Assembly (NCBI GenBank): GCA_021325635.1
Contig: JAJPGV010000035.1
Span: 1 to 64,000, forward strand
Direction of reading: 5' to 3'
From: Chloroflexota bacterium
Lineage (GTDB): Bacteria; Chloroflexota; JAJPGV01
DNA length: 64,000 nt
Below the pieces are notes generated by a model. That model did no database searches. It saw only the letters and a program-made list of their open reading frames with translations, and had not been told where the DNA came from. The translations under genes and the position numbers were made by a program. Of this stretch, positions 34,618 through 42,419 are shown in pieces. Every line of letters starts with the position of its first letter. The first letter of the stretch is position 1.

Positions 34618-36627
34618 GTGGCAGCCTTCGGTTCGCTCACCCTTGTAACCGCCTTCGTGCTGGCGCTGTACGGCTTCATTGCCGCCGCGATTGGGGCGCG
34701 GAAACAGCTGCCCGATCTCGTGCGCAGCGCCCGTAATGCCCTGCTGGCCATGACCGGCCTGGTCGTGCTGGCCAGCCTGGCGCTGGTAGCGGCCTTTCTT
34801 ACTCACGATTTCGAGCTGTCTTACGTGGCGGAGCACTCCAGCCGCCAGATGCCTCCCGCATACGTCATTGCCGCTTTTTACAGCGGGCAGCAGGGCTCGC
34901 TGGTCTACTGGTGCCTGACCCTCTCGATCTTCTCCAGCCTGGTGGTGCTGCTCAGCTGGCGGCACAATCGCGAGCTCATGCCCTACGTCGTCGGCGTGCT
35001 GCTGGCCATGCAGAGCTTCTTCCTCTTCCTGCTGGCCTTCGTGCAGAGCCCCTTCATTACGCTGCCCTTCCACGTCGACGACGGCAACGGACTCAACCCC
35101 GTCCTCCAGGACAAAGGCATGCTGGTGCATCCGCCCATGATGCTGATGGGGTACATGAGCTGGTCCATCCCCTTCGCCTTCGCCATAGCCGCGCTCATCT
35201 CCGGGCGGCTGGACACGCAGTGGCTGAGATCGGTCCGGCGCTGGACGCTGGCTGCCTTCGGCATCCAGGGCATCGGCCTGCTTCTGGGCGCGTGGTGGGC
35301 GTATCACGTGCTGGGCTGGGGAGGATACTGGGGCTGGGACCCGGTTGAGAACGCGGCCTTCATGCCCTGGCTGGCAGGCACCGCCTTCCTGCACTCGGTC
35401 ATGGTCCAGGAACGGCGGGGAATGCTGAAGGTCTGGAACCTGACACTGATCATGCTCGCCTACCTGCTGGCCATTTTCGGTACGTTCATCGTCCGCAGCG
35501 GCGTGCTGAATTCGGTGCACGCCTTCGCTCAGTCCAGCATCGGGCCGTTCTTCTTCGGCTGGCTGGCGCTGGCGATTGGCGTCTCCGCCGGTCTCCTGGT
35601 GTGGAGATTGCCGAAGCTGCGTGGCGAGAGCGAGTTCGAAACGCTGGCTTCCCGCGAGGCCAGCTTCCTGTTCAACAACTGGCTCCTGATCGGCTGCATC
35701 GTGGCCATCTTCAGTGGCACGATCTTCCCGGTCATCTCCGAAGCTCTGCGCGGTGAGCAGATCACCGTAGGCCCGCCCTTCTTCGGCGCGGTGAACGGCC
35801 CCATCTTCCTGGCGCTGATGGCAACCATGGGGCTAGGTCCGCTGCTACCCTGGCGCCGCGCCTCCCGATCTGTCTTCTGGCGCAACTTCGCCAAGCCGCT
35901 CACAGCGGGGGCGGCCACGGTCGTCATCCTGGTGGCGATTGGACTGCGGAACCCCGGGGCCGTGCTGGGCTGGGCTGTTTGCGTTTTCGTACTCGCCACG
36001 TTGGCCTTCGAGTTCTATCGCGGGACGATCTCCCGGCGGCGTGTGACCGGCAAGACGACGCTCGGCGCGTTTGCCGACCTGTTTGCGCACCACAACCGGC
36101 GCTACGGTGGATATCTGGTCCACTTCGGGCTGGTGGTCTTCGTGATCGCCGTAATCGGCTCGCAGTTCTACCAGGTGCAGCGCCAGGTCACCCTGGAACG
36201 CGGCCAAACCGCCACCATTGGCCGCTACACGCTCACGTTTGACGGCCTCTCGCAGGCGGCCGATGCCGAGAAGAAAACCACCTTCGCCACTCTGACCCTG
36301 GCCGATGGGTCCGCCGTTCATCCCGGCAAGTCGGTGTGGAACCGGGACAGCTCGAACCCAACCAGCGACATCGTCATCCGCAGCACCCCCCTGGAGGACC
36401 TGTACGTCGTCCTGGGCGACTGGACGCCCGACCAGTCGGCGGCGACGTTCCTGCTGTTCGTCAATCCCGTGGTGTTCTGGCTGTGGATCGGCGGGGCCCT
36501 GGTCATCGCAGGCACCGTCGTCACTGCCTGGCCGCATCCGCAGCCGCGACGCGCCGCCGCGGCCGCGCATCCCAACCGGCTCAGCGAGCGGCCGGCGCAG
36601 CAGCAGCCTGTCGGAGCCCAAGCGTGA
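34618..36627 (+). CDS. ccmF: CcmF, haem lyase subunit of cytochrome c maturation
   Basis: A 669-residue polytopic membrane protein. The WWD haem-handling motif is present (GWGGYWGWDPVENAAFMPWL, near residue 232), as are conserved His residues in the periplasmic loops and the large late soluble loop (about 525-600). It ligates haem from CcmE to the CxxCH of apocytochrome c together with CcmH. GTG at 34618, with an AAGGAG upstream at 34601-34606. Its TGA overlaps the GTG of ccmH. ccmA, ccmB, ccmC and ccmD are not in the window and must lie elsewhere. Confidence 0.94.
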   Translation: MAAFGSLTLVTAFVLALYGFIAAAIGARKQLPDLVRSARNALLAMTGLVVLASLALVAAFLTHDFELSYVAEHSSRQMPPAYVIAAFYSGQQGSLVYWCLTLSIFSSLVVLLSWRHNRELMPYVVGVLLAMQSFFLFLLAFVQSPFITLPFHVDDGNGLNPVLQDKGMLVHPPMMLMGYMSWSIPFAFAIAALISGRLDTQWLRSVRRWTLAAFGIQGIGLLLGAWWAYHVLGWGGYWGWDPVENAAFMPWLAGTAFLHSVMVQERRGMLKVWNLTLIMLAYLLAIFGTFIVRSGVLNSVHAFAQSSIGPFFFGWLALAIGVSAGLLVWRLPKLRGESEFETLASREASFLFNNWLLIGCIVAIFSGTIFPVISEALRGEQITVGPPFFGAVNGPIFLALMATMGLGPLLPWRRASRSVFWRNFAKPLTAGAATVVILVAIGLRNPGAVLGWAVCVFVLATLAFEFYRGTISRRRVTGKTTLGAFADLFAHHNRRYGGYLVHFGLVVFVIAVIGSQFYQVQRQVTLERGQTATIGRYTLTFDGLSQAADAEKKTTFATLTLADGSAVHPGKSVWNRDSSNPTSDIVIRSTPLEDLYVVLGDWTPDQSAATFLLFVNPVVFWLWIGGALVIAGTVVTAWPHPQPRRAAAAAHPNRLSERPAQQQPVGAQA

Positions 36628-37166
36628 GCACGAGCGGCTCCTCATCGCGTCCAGTCCTGAGCCGCTGGCCGGCCATTGCCCTCGCCAGTCTGCTGATCGC
36701 CAGCGGGCTCGTCCTATGGCTGGCGATAGCCGCGGCTTCGCACCCTTCCACCGCCTACGGCGATGGCGCCAGCATCGACGATCGCGCCCTGGCCATCGAA
36801 AACGAGCTGCAGTGCCCCGTATGCCAGAACGTTACCGTGGCCTATTCGGGCTCGACCCTGGCCGGGCAAATGCGCGAGGTCGTCCACGAGCAGCTGGCCG
36901 CTGGCAAGAGCCACGATCAGATCATCCAGTACTTCGTCGACCGCTACGGTGAGGCGATTCTCACCCAGCCGCCCAAGCACGGCCTGAACTTGCTGGCCTG
37001 GCTGCTCCCTTTGGCCGGACTTGCGCTCGGACTGGCGGCCGTGGCCAGTGTGCTGCGATCCCGCCGCGGGATCTCCGAGTCCGCCGGTCCTGCAGCCTCG
37101 GCCGAGCCGGGTCTCAGCGCCGACGACGAGCGCCTGCTGGCCACCGCCCTCGAGGAGATCCCGTAA
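36624..37166 (+). CDS. ccmH: CcmH/CycL-type thiol oxidoreductase subunit
   Basis: A 180-residue protein. One membrane segment (about 15-37) precedes a small helical domain with the redox motif LQCPVCQN (Cys64, Cys67; the usual RCxxC has Gln in place of Arg here). A second membrane segment (about 115-140) and a charged tail follow. It holds apocytochrome c reduced for CcmF. The GTG at 36624 overlaps the ccmF stop, and its TAA overlaps the ATG of the next gene. Confidence 0.92.
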   Translation: MSTSGSSSRPVLSRWPAIALASLLIASGLVLWLAIAAASHPSTAYGDGASIDDRALAIENELQCPVCQNVTVAYSGSTLAGQMREVVHEQLAAGKSHDQIIQYFVDRYGEAILTQPPKHGLNLLAWLLPLAGLALGLAAVASVLRSRRGISESAGPAASAEPGLSADDERLLATALEEIP

Positions 37167-37495
37167 TGGGCGGCCTGCTGGCCATCGCCGCGGCCCTGGG
37201 GGCCATCGGCTTCGCCGCCTGGCCACTCCTGCACTCACGGCCAGCGGAATCGACCCAGGGCGCAATGGCCGAGCTGCTGGGACAGCGCGAGCGTGCGCTC
37301 AACGACATCCGCGAGCTCGATTTCGACCGCGAGCTCGGGAATCTCGACGAAGCGGACCATCGCGAGCTGCTCGAGCAGTCCAAGCGCCGGGCAGTGGCGG
37401 TCTTACGCCAGCTGCAGCAGCAGGATCAGCGCATAGACGACGAGATCGAACAGGCCATCAGGGGCCTGCGCGAGGGCGGCTCAGCCGATCGATAG
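37166..37495 (+). CDS. CcmI-like N-terminal fragment protein (membrane anchor plus coiled coil)
   Basis: A 109-residue protein: one membrane segment (2-22), then an amphipathic helix reading ALNDIRELDFDRELGNLDEADHRELL, here cited by its ends. This is the pattern found after the first helix in CcmI/CycH proteins. The TPR half of CcmI is missing. Coupled to ccmH through TAATG, it is the last gene of the ccm run. It probably helps present apocytochrome c to CcmF/CcmH; the TPR function may be supplied by another protein. A strong hairpin follows at 37548. Confidence 0.7.
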   Translation: MGGLLAIAAALGAIGFAAWPLLHSRPAESTQGAMAELLGQRERALNDIRELDFDRELGNLDEADHRELLEQSKRRAVAVLRQLQQQDQRIDDEIEQAIRGLREGGSADR

Positions 37496-37547
37496 GGGCT
37501 CCGCTCGCACCAGCTCGCCGCGAGCTCACGGCTTCCGGCGGAAACAA

Positions 37548-37580
37548 CAACGGGGGCAGCGGATTTCGCTGCCCCCGTTG
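37548..37580. terminator. Strong hairpin terminator between convergent genes
   Basis: A 14-bp perfect inverted repeat (37548-37561 and 37567-37580) with a 5-nt loop. On the minus strand it is followed by a T-rich stretch (TTGTTT), so it is a standard terminator for the cupredoxin-like gene. It probably also stops the ccm transcript from the other side. Confidence 0.85.
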
Positions 37581-37592
37581 CATGAACAGAGC

Positions 37593-38726
37593 TTAGGACT
37601 TGGGCTTAACGACCGTGACTTCGCCCACGAAGACCGGCGCCTGCTTGCCAATCGAGCCGGAGAGCGTGGGAGGAATCTGCGCCAGCTCCTCGCTGGCGGC
37701 GTAGTTCCAATCGCTCTTGCACACCGCCTGGTCGTCACACACGCTGTAGCTCCAGCTCTCGCCAGGGCCAATGCCCGGCGACTCGAACGGCGTGTAGCCG
37801 TTGTAAGCGTCCGTCCCCTGACCACCCTTGGTAAGGCTGTGCACGCGGGCGCCCTTGTTCACCCAGGTGATTCGCGTGCCAGGAGTGACCCACACCCAGG
37901 CGGGATCGTAGCCGGTAACGTCGTCGATATTGATGGTCACCTCGCCGCTCAACGGATCCTTGGCGCTGCCGCCGAGCGCTCCGGCGCCAGGCTGGCCGGC
38001 CATGGTGACACCGTCCCGGTTGTAGCACAGCGCCGGACCGCCGTCACTAGGAGTCACCAAACCCGCGCACTTGCCGGCCTTGATGTTGTCCGGCGTCGGC
38101 GGCAGCAGGTTGGTGCCAGGCAGCGTGTCAGCGAGGCTGTGCGGCGTGTCAGACGTGCCCAGGTTCTCCGTACCGCTGCCTGTGTCGTAGCTCTTGACCT
38201 TGATGGCCACCGGCGTGCAGTTGAAGCTCGGGTTGTTGTTGCCGTACAGGCAGTCGGTGGCGGAGGTGAGATAGAACGTGCCCGAGTTCACAAACCCACC
38301 GTCCACGGATTCGCCAGGCGCGAGCCCACCGGTGTCGAAGTTCACCTGGCCCTTGTTCTTGTTGCTTTTCGCCAGCGGACTCCGCACACACACCGGGAAG
38401 CAGGTGAAGCCGAACGGCGCGTACTGTCCGGGGACCAACGTCGCGGTATGGACCTGCGTGCCCTGATTAACGAAATGAATCTGGTCCTTGAACGGGCTTT
38501 CGTATTTGGCCACGGAATAGCTCTGCTTGTCGAAGCCGCTGTCGGTGATGACAACCGTCAGCTGATTGCTGGGCGTAGGCGACGCCTTGGGCTTGGCGCT
38601 CGCCGCGGCGTCGCTGCTGGCCGGCGGAGCATCCGCGGCCAGGCCCACCTGGGGAACCAGCAACAAACCCAGCGTCAGCACCGCGCCGACCGCTGCCAGC
38701 CGTTGTGCTGCCCTTCTTGAAATCAT
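37593..38726 (-). CDS. Secreted protein with two cupredoxin-like domains
   Basis: A 377-residue exported protein. The N-terminal signal peptide (about 1-31) ends near GLAADA. A Ser/Ala/Pro linker follows, then two plastocyanin-like beta domains (about 55-200 and 250-375). Each begins with a strand and a WVNKG/FVNQG turn followed by VH (TQVHTA and ARVHSL), the first copper-ligand position of cupredoxins. The usual later C-x(n)-H-x(n)-M ligand set is not obvious, so copper binding is uncertain. ATG at 38726 with AGGAG 10 bases upstream. The upstream region holds six 11-bp direct repeats (38921-38986), likely sites for the adjacent response regulator. Confidence 0.75.
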   Translation of the reverse strand: MISRRAAQRLAAVGAVLTLGLLLVPQVGLAADAPPASSDAAASAKPKASPTPSNQLTVVITDSGFDKQSYSVAKYESPFKDQIHFVNQGTQVHTATLVPGQYAPFGFTCFPVCVRSPLAKSNKNKGQVNFDTGGLAPGESVDGGFVNSGTFYLTSATDCLYGNNNPSFNCTPVAIKVKSYDTGSGTENLGTSDTPHSLADTLPGTNLLPPTPDNIKAGKCAGLVTPSDGGPALCYNRDGVTMAGQPGAGALGGSAKDPLSGEVTINIDDVTGYDPAWVWVTPGTRITWVNKGARVHSLTKGGQGTDAYNGYTPFESPGIGPGESWSYSVCDDQAVCKSDWNYAASEELAQIPPTLSGSIGKQAPVFVGEVTVVKPKS

Positions 38727-38920
38727 CTGTCTCTTACTCCTGATTGCCTACTCATGCTGGTGCTCGCACGCCCTGCTTCAGGACGCGCGCCGAATCTCGG
38801 ACGACATTCCTGCCCTATGGGCTCATGGGCGCTCCTGTGTTCCGTTCTTCGACGGCCACGCGACGAGCAGCCTCGCTGCCCGCCCGCTGACCGGCTTAGA
38901 CCGTCAGTCTCGGGACAGCG

Positions 38921-38986
38921 GGTGAGCCGTTTGTGAGCGCTGAGTGAGGATCAGATGACGTCTGGATGAGTCTTAGGTGAGTAGCA
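38921..38986 (-). promoter_or_regulatory. Six-unit 11-bp direct-repeat array, probable response-regulator sites
   Basis: On the plus strand, TGA(G/C) recurs at 38921, 38932, 38943, 38954, 38965 and 38976, exactly every 11 bp. Units are TGAGCCGTTTG, TGAGCGCTGAG, TGAGGATCAGA, TGACGTCTGGA, TGAGTCTTAGG and TGAGTAGCAGG. On the minus strand they read as CTCA-headed units, the tandem-repeat pattern bound by PhoB/PhoP-type regulators. The array lies 195 bp upstream of the cupredoxin-like start and 20 bp after the regulator gene. Confidence 0.75.
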
Positions 38987-39005
38987 GGCGGGCCGTGCTA
39001 CGACT

Positions 39006-39683
39006 TCAGTCCTGGCGCAAGACGTAGCCAAAGCCGCGAACGGTCTGAATGATCCGTTCTCCGCCCGCTTCTTCGAGCTTCTTGCGCAGCTCCTTCACGG
39101 CGACGTCCACGAAGTTGGACTCGCCTTCGAAAGCGTAGCCCCACACCTGCTGGCACAGCTGCTCGCGTGACAGCGCGTGGCGTGGATGCCGCAGCAGCAG
39201 CGAGAGCAGGTCGTATTCCAGCGGAGTCAGCTTGAGCAGGCGGCCCGCGCGATACGCCTCTCGTGCGCCGGTGTCGAGCGTCACATCGGCGTACGACAGC
39301 AGGTCGTGGTCCGGCTGCTGCTGGACCCGGCGCAGCAGGGCTCGCACCCGCGCCAGCAGCTCGTCCACGGAGAACGGCTTCACTAAGTAGTCGTCCGCGC
39401 CCCTATCGAGTCCGGCGATGCGATCCGGCACGGTGTCCTTGGCGGTGAGCATGATGATCGGCAGCGCTCCCGTCTGCCTTACGTGCTCGCACACCATGAG
39501 GCCGTCGATCCCTGGCAGCATGATGTCGAGCACCAGCAGATCGGGCTTGTTCGACTCCAGCAGCGCAAGCGCCGCTTCGCCGTCGCTCGCCACGGACACG
39601 TCGTAGTGCTCCAGCGCCAGGGCGCGGCGGAGACCGCTCAGCACCGCCGGATCGTCATCAACCACCAGCACCCGCGCGCTCAT
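39006..39683 (-). CDS. OmpR/PhoB-family response regulator
   Basis: A 225-residue regulator. The receiver domain (1-120) has the acidic pocket at Asp9-Asp11, phospho-accepting Asp53 (LVLDIMLPG), Thr80 and Lys102 (LVKPF). The C-terminal winged helix (about 130-223) carries the recognition region EGESNFVDVAVKELRKKLE (short guide) and the RGFGYVL wing, typical of the MprA/PhoB group. ATG at 39683; a TAGAGT -10 candidate lies 9 nt upstream. No kinase is adjacent. Both flanks carry 11-bp direct-repeat arrays suited to dimers of such regulators, which suggests control of the cupredoxin-like gene and of its own upstream region. Confidence 0.95.
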   Translation of the reverse strand: MSARVLVVDDDPAVLSGLRRALALEHYDVSVASDGEAALALLESNKPDLLVLDIMLPGIDGLMVCEHVRQTGALPIIMLTAKDTVPDRIAGLDRGADDYLVKPFSVDELLARVRALLRRVQQQPDHDLLSYADVTLDTGAREAYRAGRLLKLTPLEYDLLSLLLRHPRHALSREQLCQQVWGYAFEGESNFVDVAVKELRKKLEEAGGERIIQTVRGFGYVLRQD

Positions 39684-39732
39684 GACACGCCAACTCTAGC
39701 GCTGCCCGTGCACGTTACCGGCCCCATAACAG

Positions 39733-39764
39733 CACGGCCTCCCATTTCGCCAGGGGAGGCCGTG
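39733..39764 (-). ncRNA. Strong hairpin in the response-regulator upstream region
   Basis: An 11-bp perfect inverted repeat (39733-39743 and 39754-39764) with a 10-nt loop, 50 nt before the regulator start codon. No T tract follows on either strand, so it is not a standard terminator. It may be part of a structured leader or the 3' end of a small RNA. Confidence 0.4.
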
Positions 39765-39829
39765 AGCTGTCCGTCGGGGCCTACGGCCAGGAGAACAGGC
39801 AACGACAAAGGAGTCAGCCCACCGCTGCC

Positions 39830-39916
39830 AGGCAAGCTTTGCGCCGCCACACACGCCTGCTCTTGACCGGGCCCGCGCTTTCGTTCAGGGGCAGTCTGTG
39901 GCCCGGTGATTTGCCT
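39830..39916 (-). ncRNA. Candidate structured RNA element of unknown class
   Basis: Nested pairing: 39830-39835 with 39911-39916 (AGGCAA/TTGCCT) encloses 39867-39872 with 39901-39906 (CCGGGC/GCCCGG). No open frame of note occupies this stretch. It lies downstream of the four-unit repeat array and upstream of the regulator gene on the minus strand, so it could be a 5' leader or a separate RNA. I could not match it to a known riboswitch. Confidence 0.35.
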
Positions 39917-39963
39917 ACCGCATCGCCGCGTCTGGAAAACGCGATAACACTACGCCTCGTTGG

Positions 39964-40007
39964 TGAGCAGCCAGTGAGCTGACAATGAGGGTTGAATGAG
40001 GTTCCTC
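39964..40007 (-). promoter_or_regulatory. Four-unit 11-bp direct-repeat array
   Basis: TGAG recurs at 39964, 39975, 39986 and 39997 on the plus strand, again with an exact 11-bp period (TGAGCAGCCAG, TGAGCTGACAA, TGAGGGTTGAA, TGAGGTTCCTC). On the minus strand the last CTCA unit is followed 4 bp later by a -10-like TAGTGT (39952-39947), a normal class II activation layout. It would drive a transcript across 39940-39690 towards the regulator gene. Confidence 0.75.
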
Positions 40008-41817
40008 AGGCTTGCTCTCGCGTCTCGGTCCACACGTCCACGACGGCCAGCTGGCCCTCTTTCACTGCCTCCACCGCGCGCCGGTAGGCCGCGGGAAGAT
40101 CCTCCGCCCGTTTGATGGGGCCCTCGGCGTGAACGCCGAACGACCGCGCGATCGTCGCGAAATCAACTTCCGGATCCTGCATTCGCATGGCCACGGTCTT
40201 GTTCTCCGGCGGCCGGTTGCGATGTTTGGCGATCAGCTGCTGGTGGTTCTCATCGTTGTAGTACGAGTGGTTGTTGTTGATGACCCACAAGGACGGGATG
40301 CGGTAGTGCGCCGCCGTCCACAACACCTGGATCGAAGACAGCGTTTCCCCGTCGCCGAGGATAGCCACAGGCAGCTTGCCGCTGCTCTTGAGGGCCAGCC
40401 CCGCGCCGAGCACCATGCCCGGAGTGGCGCCAACCGCGCCACCGCCGCCGTCGCCCAGATGCCGCTCCGGCCCCGGTATCTGCGCCACGCCGGGCGCCAT
40501 GCGCCGCAGTCTACCCCAGGTGAACATGTAGTCCTCATCCCGAACCGCCTGCCACAGCTCCGACGCGAGCCGCGTCTCCGAGATCTCGGGACGGTCCCAC
40601 AACCGCGCTACCGCGGCCTGATGACGTTCCCGCAGATCCTGCTGCCTCGGCGCGAGAGCTCGACGCCGGCGGTCGATGCGTGACCGCGCATCGCTGTTGA
40701 GCAGCCGGCGGCACTCTTCGAGCAGCAGCGGCAGCGTCACCACGCTGTCGGCCAGGATGGGCACGTCGGCGGCCGGCAGCGGCTGAAAGTCGGTCGTCTG
40801 GCCGCGGTGCACCAGCTCGTCCAGGGATACGTTGATGACTTTCTGGTTGGCTACCGTGACCGCGTCCGCCTTGCGCGTGGTGTAGTTGACCGGCTGGCGC
40901 ATCGATCCTTCCAGGTCCTGCGCATCCAGCCCCAAGACGACGTCGGCCTCGCGCAATAACACCGACTGCATGCCGTAGAAGTCCAGCTCGTGTGGCGCCG
41001 GGAAGCTCCAGCGCGTTCCAAGGTCGACCACCGGCATGGCCAGCAGCTCGGCCAGCTCCACCAAGGTCCTCACCGCTGCCGGGCTGGCCCCTACTCGGCC
41101 GGCCAGACACAACGGCGTCTCAGCTTCGACGAGCAGGCGAGCGGCCTCCGTTACAGAGGCCGGATCCGGATGGACCGCAGGTGCAGGCCGGTAGCGCCCA
41201 ACGTCGGGCAGCGCGAACCCAGCCGGCAGCGCTTCCTCCTGCAGGTCCACGTCGAAGCACACGTACACCGGACCCGCGGGCTCGGTGACCGCGATGCGGT
41301 AGGCGCGCATGAGCGATTCGGGAATCACCGCCACGGACGCGGGTTGGTCATCCCACTTCGTGATCCCACGCACGAAGTTGCCCTGCACGTTGGCGGTATG
41401 GATCCAGTCGATCCAGGGCCGGCGATTGGCGGCGTTGACCGGTCCCGTCCCGCCCAGCACCAGCACCGGTACTCGATCGCACCATGCGTCGTAGATGGTC
41501 ATGGTGGTGTTCAGCAGGCCGACGACGTTGTGGACAATCGCCGCCATTGGCTTGCCGGTGACGCGCGCATAGCCACGCGCCATCGAGACGGTGATCATCT
41601 CGTGATTGCACAGAATGAACTCCGGCCGCTGGTTGACGGTGTAATTCACCGCCGAGTCGTGAATGCCCCTGAAGGTCGACCCTGGCAGGACCGCGGCGTA
41701 CTCGACGTCGAGCAGGCGCAGCATATCCATGATCAAATCCGAGCCCCACTCAGGCTTGCCGGCCTGATCGTGCACTCCGACCGGCACTTCGATGCTCGGT
41801 CGCTCCGCTATGGCCAC
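40006..41817 (-). CDS. Thiamine diphosphate-dependent enzyme of the acetolactate synthase/benzoylformate decarboxylase superfamily
   Basis: A 603-residue cytoplasmic enzyme with the three TPP-enzyme domains. The pyrimidine-binding domain has the catalytic Glu (ILCNHEMITVSMARGYAR, guide), the central Rossmann-like domain follows, and the PP domain has the GDG...NN metal/TPP motif (ILGDGETLSSIQ, then VINNNHSYYN). It would decarboxylate or ligate a 2-keto acid. It is longer at the N terminus than IlvB, and no small subunit or leucine/valine genes are nearby, so acetolactate synthase itself is unlikely. GTG at 41817 with AGAGGAG about 8 bases upstream. Its stop overlaps the last repeat of the array. 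Confidence 0.88.
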   Translation of the reverse strand: MAIAERPSIEVPVGVHDQAGKPEWGSDLIMDMLRLLDVEYAAVLPGSTFRGIHDSAVNYTVNQRPEFILCNHEMITVSMARGYARVTGKPMAAIVHNVVGLLNTTMTIYDAWCDRVPVLVLGGTGPVNAANRRPWIDWIHTANVQGNFVRGITKWDDQPASVAVIPESLMRAYRIAVTEPAGPVYVCFDVDLQEEALPAGFALPDVGRYRPAPAVHPDPASVTEAARLLVEAETPLCLAGRVGASPAAVRTLVELAELLAMPVVDLGTRWSFPAPHELDFYGMQSVLLREADVVLGLDAQDLEGSMRQPVNYTTRKADAVTVANQKVINVSLDELVHRGQTTDFQPLPAADVPILADSVVTLPLLLEECRRLLNSDARSRIDRRRRALAPRQQDLRERHQAAVARLWDRPEISETRLASELWQAVRDEDYMFTWGRLRRMAPGVAQIPGPERHLGDGGGGAVGATPGMVLGAGLALKSSGKLPVAILGDGETLSSIQVLWTAAHYRIPSLWVINNNHSYYNDENHQQLIAKHRNRPPENKTVAMRMQDPEVDFATIARSFGVHAEGPIKRAEDLPAAYRRAVEAVKEGQLAVVDVWTETREQA

Positions 41818-42020
41818 TGCTGTGCTCCTCTCACCGTGGTTAGAGCAAGACGGAAGCCATCGGGCCGGCAGGTCGGCACGCCGTCGAAGGGAAGTCCTCC
41901 TCGGACGCCCGTTCGAGCCCACGTCCCATGTCCGCTACCCAGATCGCTTCGGGCTGCGCTCCCAGCACATCATATCCACGGCTCCTCATCGGCCGGGATG
42001 CTGTGTACAGTTGCCGTGGC

Positions 42021-42419
42021 ATGAAGCTGTCTACCCTGAACGCCTGGCGCCGTGTTTACTTGGCCGAAGCGGCGCTGGCCATGGCGCTCACGCTGGCGGC
42101 CCGTTCCCCGGTCCGGGGAAAAGAGCCCGCAGCGGCAGAACCGCTCGCCGTACGAGCCATCGACGGCACGCTGGCGCTGGGCGCGGGGCTGTGGCTGCTC
42201 CACGATCTTGCTCACGGCCGCTGGAAAGCCGCCACCGGCGACCTCGTGGCGCTGGCCGGATCCGGCCACAATGCCCGCTGGGGGAGACGCACGAGCACGC
42301 CGATCAGGCTCGGGGCCGGCCTGCTGATTCTCGGCGGGACGGTCTACGCCGCCTGGCCTCCTGAACGACCGCCCTCGCCCTTTATCTGGTCCCGCGCGGC
42401 GACACGTGGTACATCTTGA
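42021..42419 (+). CDS. Possible small membrane protein, function unknown
   Basis: A 132-residue frame starting at ATG 42021. It has hydrophobic segments near 15-28, 50-62 and 94-112 and a basic C terminus. The 3' end overlaps the 3' end of the convergent PucR-type gene by 38 bp. There is no clear ribosome-binding site. Composition is compatible with coding but no family is recognised. The preceding 200 bp (41818-42020) hold nothing else I can support. Confidence 0.4.
   Translation: MKLSTLNAWRRVYLAEAALAMALTLAARSPVRGKEPAAAEPLAVRAIDGTLALGAGLWLLHDLAHGRWKAATGDLVALAGSGHNARWGRRTSTPIRLGAGLLILGGTVYAAWPPERPPSPFIWSRAATRGTS

Noticed and set aside
34583-34618. Eleven-codon mini-ORF with its TAG overlapping the ccmF GTG
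   Set aside because: The GGGGAG upstream is too close for a normal ribosome-binding site, and no hydrophobic CcmD-like segment is encoded.
39786-39800. Sequence resembling a cobalamin-riboswitch B12 box (GCCAGGAGAACAGGC) on the plus strand
   Set aside because: The other conserved parts of the riboswitch are missing upstream, and no plus-strand gene follows.
40006-41817. Annotation of the TPP enzyme as acetolactate synthase (ilvB)
   Set aside because: No ilvN or branched-chain pathway genes are nearby, and the sequence fits the TPP superfamily only in general.
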